From: JBGSMF01 sp964651475
Lineage (GTDB): Bacteria > Chloroflexota > Anaerolineae > Fen-1058
Assembly (NCBI GenBank): GCA_964651475.1
Contig: CAZYXV010000016.1
Location: 40,123 to 104,122, forward strand
Length of the DNA: 64,000 nt
Reading direction: 5' to 3'
Notes under the pieces: generated by a model
The model's input: only the letters and a program-made list of their open reading frames with translations
What the model was told of the DNA's origin: nothing
Database searches by the model: none
Shown here: positions 36,298 through 43,907 of the stretch, in pieces
Layout of the letters: each line of letters begins with the position of its first letter
How positions within the stretch are numbered: the first letter of the stretch is position 1
Translations under genes and position numbers: made by a program

Positions 36298-36534
36298 ATG
36301 ACATCATTTCAAATCATCGGGGAGATAACCGATATCGAACCCATTGCCGTGGGTGGCTCTATTCGAGACGTTACACGGTTGCGGAAACGCTACGGGCCTG
36401 GCCGTTGGCGTAAAATGAAAGGTGTGGCTACCATCCGTCTCCGAAGCGGCAGAATACGCCTCGCCGAACTTCATTGGTATGAGGCTCATGGCATCGGTAA
36501 GAAAGAAATCAAGCGCAAGCGATATTTGGATTAA
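36298..36534 (+). CDS. Small conserved-looking protein, unknown
   Basis: 78 residues, basic C-terminal half with KRYGPGRWRKMKGVATI and HWYEAHGIGKKEIKRK. The pattern resembles short uncharacterised proteins common in cyanobacteria and Chloroflexota, but I cannot name a family. The next small gene starts 4 bases later, so the two form a pair. The arrangement is toxin-antitoxin-like, but no motif supports that. Confidence 0.65.
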   Translation: MTSFQIIGEITDIEPIAVGGSIRDVTRLRKRYGPGRWRKMKGVATIRLRSGRIRLAELHWYEAHGIGKKEIKRKRYLD

Positions 36535-36538
36535 AAGT

Positions 36539-36799
36539 ATGAAACGAAAGGTCACTGTTCCTCAGTTTGCTATTTGCATAGACAATGTGGAATACCCCGC
36601 ATCGTTGGAACTGCATAAGATCTATCGAGTCTTGCCCGATGATGAAGCTGCATCGGAGGGGGACTTGCGTGTTATTGACGAAAGCGGCGAGGACTATCTC
36701 TTCCCGGCCGACTATTTCATATTGGTTGAATTGCCGCCTAAGATAGACCTCGCTCTACGGGCTTCATTCTCGCGCAGTCCTCAATCAGCGGCGACCTAA
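36539..36799 (+). CDS. Small protein paired with the preceding gene
   Basis: 86 residues from ATG 36539 (MKRKVTVPQFAICIDN). An acidic middle (VLPDDEAASEGDLRVIDE) continues into YLFPADYFILVEL. It looks like a compact beta-rich fold. Its stop codon TAA lies inside the attC-like R'' box ACCTAAC, as is common for integron gene cassettes. No function recognised. Confidence 0.65.
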   Translation: MKRKVTVPQFAICIDNVEYPASLELHKIYRVLPDDEAASEGDLRVIDESGEDYLFPADYFILVELPPKIDLALRASFSRSPQSAAT

Positions 36800-36914
36800 C
36801 ACGGGTTCCAGCTGGCCGCCCATACGCGCCTCGTATTCAAGCGTTACTCGTCTGTGAGGTAACTCCGGACCGCCAACACTACGGCCGGGCAGCAGCTTAT
36901 GCCAAATGTTAGGC
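36794..36914 (+). other. attC-like integron recombination site
   Basis: R'' ACCTAAC (36794-36800) and R' GTTAGGC (36908-36914) are 121 bases apart in total. Inner boxes AGCTG (36810-36814) and CAGCT (36893-36897) are complementary, with near-equal spacers of 9 and 10 bases. The R'' overlaps the stop of the preceding gene. No integrase gene is in the window. The remaining bases to 37121 hold nothing else that I can identify. Confidence 0.55.
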
Positions 36915-37121
36915 GGCCGACTTCGATAACGCTGATCAGAACACGGAACAACGATTGAATGTGATTCCCCAGAATGGTTTTGGTGGGGCAGAGAACAATT
37001 TGTGAAGGGGGCAAAAGCTCGGTTGGGTGGGTACTGCAAAATCGGTCTGGGTCTTGTGAAAATAGTAATATTGGTGTGGCTGGTGTACTATTAGACAGCC
37101 CCTGAAGATAGGAGTAAGTGA

Positions 37122-38003
37122 ATGTTTGATCCGAATGAACACCGCGCGCAATGTGAAATGTACCTGGGGCGTTTTCTAGGGGGCGGGGTGGAATTTATCC
37201 AGGCCCAGAGATTGCCTCAGAGCACGCGAGAAGCGCCCTGGCGATTGGATGTTCGAGTTAACGGGGCGGCGCAATCGTATGTGCTGCAACTCGGTTCAGA
37301 TATTGAGTACGAATATCAAGTTCTAAAGGCGGTGGAGTCAATCCCGGTTCCTACTCCACGGGTATACGGTTTGGATGTGCAAGGGGAAGCGTTGGGGGTG
37401 GCCTGTTTTTTCAGCGATTTTATCGCGGGCGAATCATTGCTGGGACCCGTGCAAGCTGGCGAGGCGTGGGCCGAGGACTTGTATATCAATACAGTGTGCG
37501 CCTTGCAGGCGGTAGCAGACGAGGATCTAGGCGGCGTGGCGCACAAGTTGAAACGAGAAACGGCCGGCGACGTGCTGGAAGACGCCTATGCCGATCTCAA
37601 AAGCAAGTCGCTTCCGTTAGCGGATACAGCATACAGAGCCTTGAAAGCCAGGATGCCGAGCCTGCCTCCTGTGCGGTTTAGCAATGGAGATTTGTGGCTG
37701 GATAATTTTATTGTTCAGGATGGCAAGCTGGCGGGCGTGATAGATTTTGAGGAGGCCGCGTTCAGCGATCCGATATTCGAGTTCTTGCTGTCATTCTTTG
37801 TGTCGCCCGAGTTGCAAGGGCGTGGCCTGGAAGAGCGATACTGCCGGCGCATCGGGTATGATCCGGCTATTCTTCAGTGGTATCATGGGTTAGAATATTT
37901 TGATACCTGGCGCTGGGTCTTGTTGACCGGCGAAAATTTTGTTCATCACACAGCCGCAAGCCTGGAAATGAATTTGAGCAAGTGGCTTGACGTGGAACTG
38001 TAG
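37122..38003 (+). CDS. APH-type phosphotransferase
   Basis: 293 residues of the aminoglycoside/choline kinase-like fold. The catalytic loop reads FSNGDLWLDNFIV, where the usual His of the HGD motif is Asn but the catalytic Asp and the downstream Asn are kept. The metal motif is VIDFEEAAFSDP. The N-terminal lobe (YVLQLGSDIEYEYQVLKAV) has no clear Lys match. The substrate is unknown and could be a sugar, homoserine or drug. AGGAG lies 8 bases before the ATG. Confidence 0.85.
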   Translation: MFDPNEHRAQCEMYLGRFLGGGVEFIQAQRLPQSTREAPWRLDVRVNGAAQSYVLQLGSDIEYEYQVLKAVESIPVPTPRVYGLDVQGEALGVACFFSDFIAGESLLGPVQAGEAWAEDLYINTVCALQAVADEDLGGVAHKLKRETAGDVLEDAYADLKSKSLPLADTAYRALKARMPSLPPVRFSNGDLWLDNFIVQDGKLAGVIDFEEAAFSDPIFEFLLSFFVSPELQGRGLEERYCRRIGYDPAILQWYHGLEYFDTWRWVLLTGENFVHHTAASLEMNLSKWLDVEL

Positions 38004-38014
38004 GAGCGATAGGG

Positions 38015-38308
38015 ATGTTAACCAAACGCTATCTCAAAAGCCGCCCCGTGTGTAAGGTCAAATTCACCCTGCCAGAAGCGATCATGGCCCACACGGCCTT
38101 TCTGGTGGGCGATTTTAATGATTGGGATATGCGGGCGATGCCTATGAAAAAAGTCGGCCGGCAATTCACTCTCACCATCGAGCTATTGCCGGGGCGCGAG
38201 TACCAGTTTAGATACCTGGTTAATGGCGCAGAGTGGTATAATGATTGGAACGCCGACCGCTACAAGCCCAACCCATTTGGCGGCGATAATTCAGTTGTAA
38301 TAGTCTAG
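38015..38308 (+). CDS. Stand-alone CBM48/AMPK-type glycogen-binding domain
   Basis: 97 residues, essentially only the carbohydrate-binding fold: KVKFTLPEA, VGDFNDWDMRAMPM, LPGREYQFRYLVNGAEW and YNDWNADRY. Tryptophans suited to glucan binding are present. Such domains usually sit in branching or debranching enzymes or AMPK beta subunits, but here the domain is a separate protein. It lies 11 bases after the phosphotransferase gene and 23 bases before transketolase, probably in one transcript. Confidence 0.88.
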   Translation: MLTKRYLKSRPVCKVKFTLPEAIMAHTAFLVGDFNDWDMRAMPMKKVGRQFTLTIELLPGREYQFRYLVNGAEWYNDWNADRYKPNPFGGDNSVVIV

Positions 38309-38331
38309 TTCGCGACGCGGAATCAAATACA

Positions 38332-40323
38332 ATGACCCATCAAAATTCACTCGACCAATTGTGCATCAACACTATACGATTCCTGGCCGTAGACGCCGTG
38401 CAAAAGGCCAATTCGGGCCATCCCGGGCTGCCGATGGGAGCGGCAGCCATGGCCTATGCGCTGTGGAGTCGCATCCTCAAGCACAATCCTACCGATCCGC
38501 ACTGGCCTGACCGCGACCGCTTTGTGCTCAGCGCCGGACACGGCTCCGCGCTGTTATACAGCCTGCTGCACCTCACTGGTTACGATGTACCGCTGGAGCA
38601 ACTGGAGCAATTTCGGCAATGGGGCAGCCTCACCCCCGGCCATCCCGAATATGGCCTGACGCCCGGCGTGGAAACGACCACAGGCCCGCTGGGGCAGGGC
38701 TTGGGCAACGGCGTGGGCATGGCGCTGGCGCAGGCGCACCTGGCAGCGCGTTTCAACCGGCCCGGCCATACGATTATGGACCACTTTATTTACGCCATCG
38801 TCGGCGACGGCGATTTGATGGAAGGCGTCAGCCACGAAGCGGCCAGCCTCGCCGGGCATCTGCGGCTGGGCAAATTGATTTGCCTGTACGACGATAACCA
38901 TATCACCATCGAGGGCAATACTGCGCTGACGTTTTCAGAAGACATCGCGCAACGCTTTAACAGCTACGGCTGGCACGCGCTGCGGGTGGAGGACGGCAAC
39001 GACGTCGCCGCCGTCGAATCGGCTATCCGCGCCGCGCAGGCCAACGAGCGGCCTTCGCTTATTATGGCGCGCACTCACATTGGCTACGGCAGCCCGCGCA
39101 AGCAGGATTCGTCCCAGGCGCACGGCGAGCCGCTCGGCGCGGACGAAGTGGCCGCCGCCAAAAAGAACCTGGGCTGGCCGCTCGAACCGGCGTTTTATAT
39201 CCCGGGCGAGGCGCTGGCGCATTTTCGGCTGGCGGTGGAACGCGGCAAGGTGCAGCAGGCCGAATGGCAGGCGCGCTTTGAGGCTTACGCAGTCGAATAC
39301 CCCCAACTGGCAGCCGAATTCACTCGCGTGATGCGGGACGAGCTTCCGGCAGGCTGGGATGCGGACCTGCCCGCGTTCCCGGCTGATACCAAGGGCATGG
39401 CCACGCGGGCGGCCTCGGGCCAGGTCATCAGCGCCGTTGCGCCCAGGCTGCCCGAATTGATCGGCGGCTCGGCGGACCTGGCGCCTTCCACCAAGACGTT
39501 GATTGCCCAGGGCGGAGATTTTGCCGCCGGCCAGTACGCGGGCCGCAATCTTCGCTTTGGTGTGCGCGAGCACGGCATGGGCGCGCTTCTCAACGGCATG
39601 GCGCTGCACGGCGGCGTCATCCCTTACGGCGCAACGTTTTTCGTGTTCTCCGATTACATGCGGCCCGCCATCCGCCTGGCGGCGTTGATGGAGTTGCCGG
39701 TGATTTACGTCTTTACGCACGATAGCATCGGCGTGGGCGAGGACGGTCCCACTCACCAACCTATCGAGCATCTGGCCGCGCTGCGCGCCATCCCGCGTCT
39801 CCTGGTCATCCGCCCTGCCGACGCGAACGAAACCGCCGCCGCCTGGCAGGTTGCCATAGCACGCCGGCGCGGTCCAGTGGCGTTGGTACTCGGCCGGCAA
39901 AATGTCTCCACGCTGGCGCAGACGGCGAACGCTCCCGTGGTGCGCGGGGCGTATATTCTTGAAGGCGACGACGAGCCAGCCATTATCTTGCTCGCCACAG
40001 GCAGCGAAGTGCACCTGGCCTTGGAGGCGCGCCAATTGTTGGCCGGGCAAGGTATTGCGTCGCGCGTGGTAAGCATGCCGTGCTGGGAACTGTTCGATGC
40101 GCAGCCGCAAGATTATCGCCATCACGTGCTGCCGCCCGGCGTGACCGTGCGCCTGGCGATCGAGGCGGGCGTCTCGCAAGGCTGGCATCGCTACGTTGGC
40201 AGCGGGGGCGATGTGATTGCGATTGACAATCGCTTTGGCGCCTCCGCGCCTTACAAGACGCTGATGAAGGAATATGGCTTTACGGCGGAAAACGTGGCCG
40301 CGCGGGCAAAGGCATTGTTATGA
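38332..40323 (+). CDS. tkt: Transketolase
   Basis: 663 residues, full length. ThDP-binding GHPGLPMGAAAM and GDGDLMEGVSHEAASLAG, the substrate-loop HTHIGYGSP-like ARTHIGYGSPRKQDS, pyrimidine-domain FGVREHGMGALLNGM, and the signature SIGVGEDGPTHQPIEHLA. It moves two-carbon ketol units in the non-oxidative pentose phosphate pathway. Downstream rpiB (39 bases) belongs to the same pathway. Confidence 0.96.
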   Translation: MTHQNSLDQLCINTIRFLAVDAVQKANSGHPGLPMGAAAMAYALWSRILKHNPTDPHWPDRDRFVLSAGHGSALLYSLLHLTGYDVPLEQLEQFRQWGSLTPGHPEYGLTPGVETTTGPLGQGLGNGVGMALAQAHLAARFNRPGHTIMDHFIYAIVGDGDLMEGVSHEAASLAGHLRLGKLICLYDDNHITIEGNTALTFSEDIAQRFNSYGWHALRVEDGNDVAAVESAIRAAQANERPSLIMARTHIGYGSPRKQDSSQAHGEPLGADEVAAAKKNLGWPLEPAFYIPGEALAHFRLAVERGKVQQAEWQARFEAYAVEYPQLAAEFTRVMRDELPAGWDADLPAFPADTKGMATRAASGQVISAVAPRLPELIGGSADLAPSTKTLIAQGGDFAAGQYAGRNLRFGVREHGMGALLNGMALHGGVIPYGATFFVFSDYMRPAIRLAALMELPVIYVFTHDSIGVGEDGPTHQPIEHLAALRAIPRLLVIRPADANETAAAWQVAIARRRGPVALVLGRQNVSTLAQTANAPVVRGAYILEGDDEPAIILLATGSEVHLALEARQLLAGQGIASRVVSMPCWELFDAQPQDYRHHVLPPGVTVRLAIEAGVSQGWHRYVGSGGDVIAIDNRFGASAPYKTLMKEYGFTAENVAARAKALL

Positions 40324-40362
40324 TTTGCTGTAAGCCCCTCGCAGTAAACCAGAGGTGAGAGT

Positions 40363-40803
40363 ATGAAAATCGCCATTGCCGCCGACCACGGCGGGTTCCC
40401 GCTCAAAGCGCCTATCGTCGAGATGCTGCGCGCCGCGGGCCACGAGGTGAGCGATCTGGGCACGCACAGCACAGAAGCGGTGGACTATCCCGATTACGCC
40501 GAGGCGGTAGGGCGCGCCGTGCAAAACGGGCAGGCCGAGCGGGGCATTATCCTCTGCGGCAGCGGCGTGGGCGCGTGTGTGGCCGCCAACAAGCTGCGCG
40601 GCATCCGCGCCGGGCTGTGCCACGACACTTACAGCGCGCATCAAAGCGTGGAGCACGATGACGTCAACGTGCTATGTTTAGGCGCGCGCATTATTGGAGT
40701 GGAGCTGGCCCTCGAAGTGGTGCGCGCGTTTGTAGAGGCGCGATTTTCCAATGAGGAGCGGCATCGGCGCAGGCTGGATAAAATATTGGCGTTGGAAGAA
40801 TAA
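40363..40803 (+). CDS. rpiB: Ribose-5-phosphate isomerase B
   Basis: 146 residues. IAIAADHGGFPLKAPIV at the start, catalytic Cys in GIILCGSGVGACVAANK, and the His/Arg region CHDTYSAHQSVEHDDVNVLCLGARIIG. It interconverts ribose 5-phosphate and ribulose 5-phosphate and follows transketolase. Good match over its full length. The next gene, a DNA methylase, begins 3 bases after the stop, but its AT-rich base use suggests it joined this transcript later. Confidence 0.96.
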   Translation: MKIAIAADHGGFPLKAPIVEMLRAAGHEVSDLGTHSTEAVDYPDYAEAVGRAVQNGQAERGIILCGSGVGACVAANKLRGIRAGLCHDTYSAHQSVEHDDVNVLCLGARIIGVELALEVVRAFVEARFSNEERHRRRLDKILALEE

Positions 40804-40806
40804 AAG

Positions 40807-42795
40807 ATGAAACGGCTAAAGGAAATCCAGTTATCTTTCGAGCTGGACTGGGGGCAAAGCAACTCCCCAACATCTTCCCACGAGAAAGTATATGCCACTG
40901 CCTTCCGCAAGCTTTATTATTATCTCTATTCCAACAGCCGCGCCAGCCGCGCGGAACGCATCATCTCCGATCTGTCCAATTTGCTTTTGTGTAAGATCGC
41001 CAGTGAACGCAATGGCGACAAGGTTAACCTCGATTTATTTCTACAAGGAGCAGGGACGGCCAATGAACTCTTACTGCCGATTCTAATTAGGATTTTTCCA
41101 CATTTGATTGACGAGGGCGACAAGTTCTCGTTAGAAGATCAAGTGCTGCGCTATGGGCTGGAAGAGTTGTCGCCGCTCTCATTCCAATCAACCCCCGCAC
41201 ATATTTTAGGCGAAGCGTTTCAAGCTCTGATAGGGCCGCGTCTGCGAGGCGACAAGGGACAGTTTTTTACGCCTAAAAGCTTGGTTAGGGCCATGGTGGC
41301 GATTATGAATCCTTCAACTGCCACAAAAGTCGTTGATCCCGCTTGCGGCACAGGGGGATTTCTGGTCGAAACCCACGCTTTTCAAACAAAAGGCAGCTCC
41401 TATCGTGTTGATTTTGAGACAGGCAAGCTTATTGGGATGGACAAAGATCGCGATCTCTGTCGCCTGTCTGAAGCCATTCTCGAAATAACCGCCCCCGGTC
41501 GCGGCGTTATTTTAAATGTTAATTCTCTAGATTTTGCTTCGCTCTCCGAACTTCCGATAGAGGTCTCTCCGCTCGAGGCCGACTTTGTTCTAACTAACCC
41601 GCCATTTGGCGCTAGGATCAAGATTGCTGACAAGGACATCTTGAAACAATACATGCTTGGGCACCAATGGAAACAGTCTAAGGGGGGATGGCAAAGAGGA
41701 ACGGCCGTGCGAGACGCGCAAGATCCTCAAATCCTATTTTTAGAATTGTGCATACGGTTGCTGAAACCGGGCGGGCAAATGGGAATCGTTTTACCGGAGG
41801 GCGTCTTTGGTAATCCCAGTTTGGGCTATGTGTGGGATTTTGTGCGGTCGGTCGGGGAGATCACAGCTTTGATGGACTGCCCTCGCACAACCTTTCAGCC
41901 CAGCACAGACACTAAAACAAATGTCCTATTCTTCCAAAAGGCCGATGCTGTTGAGCAAGCTCCCCAAATGTCAAAGCCGGTATGGATTGCTGTGGCATTG
42001 AACTGCGGTCACGACCGCAGAGGCAAAAATGTCAAAACCACAGGCGAACCTTACCCCAACGATTTCCAAGAAATTGGCTCTGGTTTTAATAACCGCGTAT
42101 CTGGGTCGCGTTTCTGGCAGACAGTCAAGGTCACTGATCCATACTATCTTGTCCCAAGATATTACGATACCTCGCCTGTTCAAGAACTGACTCACGAATC
42201 AAACCGACTTGGGGCCAGGCTTATCTCGTTGGGCGAGATGATCAAACAACGCTACATCCGGATTCGTAAGGGACATGAGGTTGGCGCTGAGGCTTACGGT
42301 ACAGGCAACATTCCTTTTGTCCGTACTTCAGATATTGCCAATTATGAAGTGTCAATTGATCCCACGCGCTCTGTGAGTGAAGAATTTTATCAAAAGTATG
42401 CCAAACAACAACGCCTATCTCCTGGCGATATTTTGATGGTCAGCGATGGACGCTATCGCATTGGCCGCACGGCTATCTTGCACCCCCATAATTACCGCTG
42501 TGTCGTTCAAAGCCACATAAAGATCATCTCTGTAATGCCCCAATCCCCTATCCAGGCAATCGAACTCTTATACTTGCTTAACCTGCCTATGGTTCAACAC
42601 CAGATCCGCAATCTGGTTTTCATCCAATCTACACTTGGGACATTGGGGAAAAGATTGCAACAGGTCCTCATACCGTTGCCTGAGCGAACCTCAGAATGGG
42701 AAAAGACCATCCAGGAATTTCACTCACTTGTTGAACGAAGGGCACTGCTACTAGAGCAGCTGCAAGATTTCGAACACCCAGGTTACGAACTCTAA
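40807..42795 (+). CDS. N6-adenine DNA methyltransferase with HsdS-like C-terminus
   Basis: 662 residues. The N-terminal two thirds resemble type I HsdM: GEAFQALIGPRLRGDKGQFFTP, SAM motif DPACGTGGFLVET, and catalytic LTNPPFGARI. The last 190 residues look like an HsdS half, with IPFVRTSDIANYEV, LSPGDILMVSDGRYRIG and a helical tail. It is therefore a modification-plus-specificity fusion. It converges with a putative nuclease gene, their 3' ends overlapping by 4 bases. The sequence is AT-richer than rpiB. Confidence 0.87.
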   Translation: MKRLKEIQLSFELDWGQSNSPTSSHEKVYATAFRKLYYYLYSNSRASRAERIISDLSNLLLCKIASERNGDKVNLDLFLQGAGTANELLLPILIRIFPHLIDEGDKFSLEDQVLRYGLEELSPLSFQSTPAHILGEAFQALIGPRLRGDKGQFFTPKSLVRAMVAIMNPSTATKVVDPACGTGGFLVETHAFQTKGSSYRVDFETGKLIGMDKDRDLCRLSEAILEITAPGRGVILNVNSLDFASLSELPIEVSPLEADFVLTNPPFGARIKIADKDILKQYMLGHQWKQSKGGWQRGTAVRDAQDPQILFLELCIRLLKPGGQMGIVLPEGVFGNPSLGYVWDFVRSVGEITALMDCPRTTFQPSTDTKTNVLFFQKADAVEQAPQMSKPVWIAVALNCGHDRRGKNVKTTGEPYPNDFQEIGSGFNNRVSGSRFWQTVKVTDPYYLVPRYYDTSPVQELTHESNRLGARLISLGEMIKQRYIRIRKGHEVGAEAYGTGNIPFVRTSDIANYEVSIDPTRSVSEEFYQKYAKQQRLSPGDILMVSDGRYRIGRTAILHPHNYRCVVQSHIKIISVMPQSPIQAIELLYLLNLPMVQHQIRNLVFIQSTLGTLGKRLQQVLIPLPERTSEWEKTIQEFHSLVERRALLLEQLQDFEHPGYEL

Positions 42796-43481
42796 CGTGA
42801 ACTTGCCCGTTCAAGTATCTCGGCGATCCACTGATAAAATTCTGGCAGAGTTTTTGCCCCCTGAGCAATATTACACTCGCGGTGAGCAAAGCCTACATTT
42901 TGTGCATTGTGCAGGCGTGGGTTCATGTGTCCGGTTTCGATTTCAGCTTTGCCGCGTACTGCCTCCATGAAAAGCGTAAATGGTAACGGCGATCGGCAAA
43001 CCAGACAAACTGTGCTGCCAGGCATCATGGGACCAAAATGCGCTTCCAGATAAGCTGCTGTTTCTACTGTGGGTATGGGAGCTTCTGGCATTTGATAAGC
43101 CAGCCAGGTGAGTTTCTTGGACACCTCTATGCACGCCTTGTAGGGGGCAGCTTTTTCACGGAGCTTGGCTACGACTTGGGGTTTGAGGCTACTCATTCGG
43201 ATACCAAAACGCAGTAACTCTTGATCGGATAAAAGTATAACCCATCGCAGAATTCGATTGGGGCCGGCCTCCTCGCTTTTCCACGCTGCGCCTGTCGTCA
43301 TTGTGGCGTCACGTTTAATCTTTTGAGCAACCGAAGGGTGAGATATCTTCAATCCCTGCAAAAAGGGAAACTCGTCGTGGCGTCCAACATGTCCTCGTTC
43401 GCGTTGGCACAGGTGGGGTTGAACAACATTGTACTTGGAGCGGCTGGGAATTTCCTGAAGACACAATTTTAACATCGTCAC
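42792..43481 (-). CDS. HNH-type endonuclease, restriction candidate
   Basis: 229 residues. A zinc-finger HNH core lies in the C-terminal part: CLVCRSP, then TGHMNPRLHN, then HRECNIAQG, giving Cys-x2-Cys and His-x2-Cys ligands with a central His. The N-terminal 100 residues are not recognised. Its start overlaps the XRE gene stop by 4 bases (ATGA). Its placement opposite a DNA methyltransferase supports a restriction role, though cleavage has to be inferred. Confidence 0.75.
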   Translation of the reverse strand: MTMLKLCLQEIPSRSKYNVVQPHLCQRERGHVGRHDEFPFLQGLKISHPSVAQKIKRDATMTTGAAWKSEEAGPNRILRWVILLSDQELLRFGIRMSSLKPQVVAKLREKAAPYKACIEVSKKLTWLAYQMPEAPIPTVETAAYLEAHFGPMMPGSTVCLVCRSPLPFTLFMEAVRGKAEIETGHMNPRLHNAQNVGFAHRECNIAQGAKTLPEFYQWIAEILERASSR

Positions 43482-43723
43482 CTCTTGGGTAATCTGGATA
43501 GTGTAGATTTATCAAAAGACTTGAACAATTCAGCCGGCAGCACATCAAGCGCCTTGGCCAAACGAAGAATGTTCATCAATCCCACATTTCGTTCTCCGCG
43601 TTCTATACCACCAATGTAGGTTCGATGAAGGTGGCACAATTCAGCCAACCTTTCCTGGGACAGTCCTTTACATTTGCGTAATTCTCTGATGGTGTTTCCA
43701 AAAAGTTCCAAAGCAGTCGCCAT
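43478..43723 (-). CDS. XRE-family regulator, C-protein-like
   Basis: 81 residues: a helix-turn-helix of the XRE/Cro type with IRELRKCKGLSQERLAELC and HRTYIGGIERGERNVGL. This closely matches the small controller (C) proteins of type II R-M systems, which time nuclease expression after the methylase. It lies directly upstream of, and overlaps, the HNH gene. AGGAG precedes the ATG. Direct repeats in its promoter region are listed separately. Confidence 0.9.
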   Translation of the reverse strand: MATALELFGNTIRELRKCKGLSQERLAELCHLHRTYIGGIERGERNVGLMNILRLAKALDVLPAELFKSFDKSTLSRLPKR

Positions 43724-43749
43724 TTCATTTTCTCCTAAAAGTGAATTCT

Positions 43750-43788
43750 ATAAGTAGCCATTCTATCAGTCTACAGACGATAAGTAGC
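43750..43788 (-). promoter_or_regulatory. Direct-repeat operator candidate of the XRE gene
   Basis: GCTACTTAT occurs twice on the minus strand (43750-43758 and 43780-43788), 30 bases apart, with a GTCT-AC-AGAC dyad (43769-43778) between them. This lies 27-65 bases upstream of the XRE start, where a C-box would be expected. Confidence 0.5.
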
Positions 43789-43812
43789 ATAAAAGAGGGT
43801 GAACTTGCAATT

Positions 43813-43841
43813 TTCGCAAGGACGGGAAAATGTGCTACAAT
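43813..43841 (+). promoter_or_regulatory. Promoter of tal-pgi
   Basis: TTCGCA (43813-43818), a 17-base spacer and TACAAT (43836-43841) preceded by TGC, 66 bases before the ATG. Confidence 0.55.
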
Positions 43842-43907
43842 AACTTACTGACAAACTTGTTCTACAGCAGTGTAATCATGTACTTGCCTGACTCAAGAGG
43901 TGAAAAA

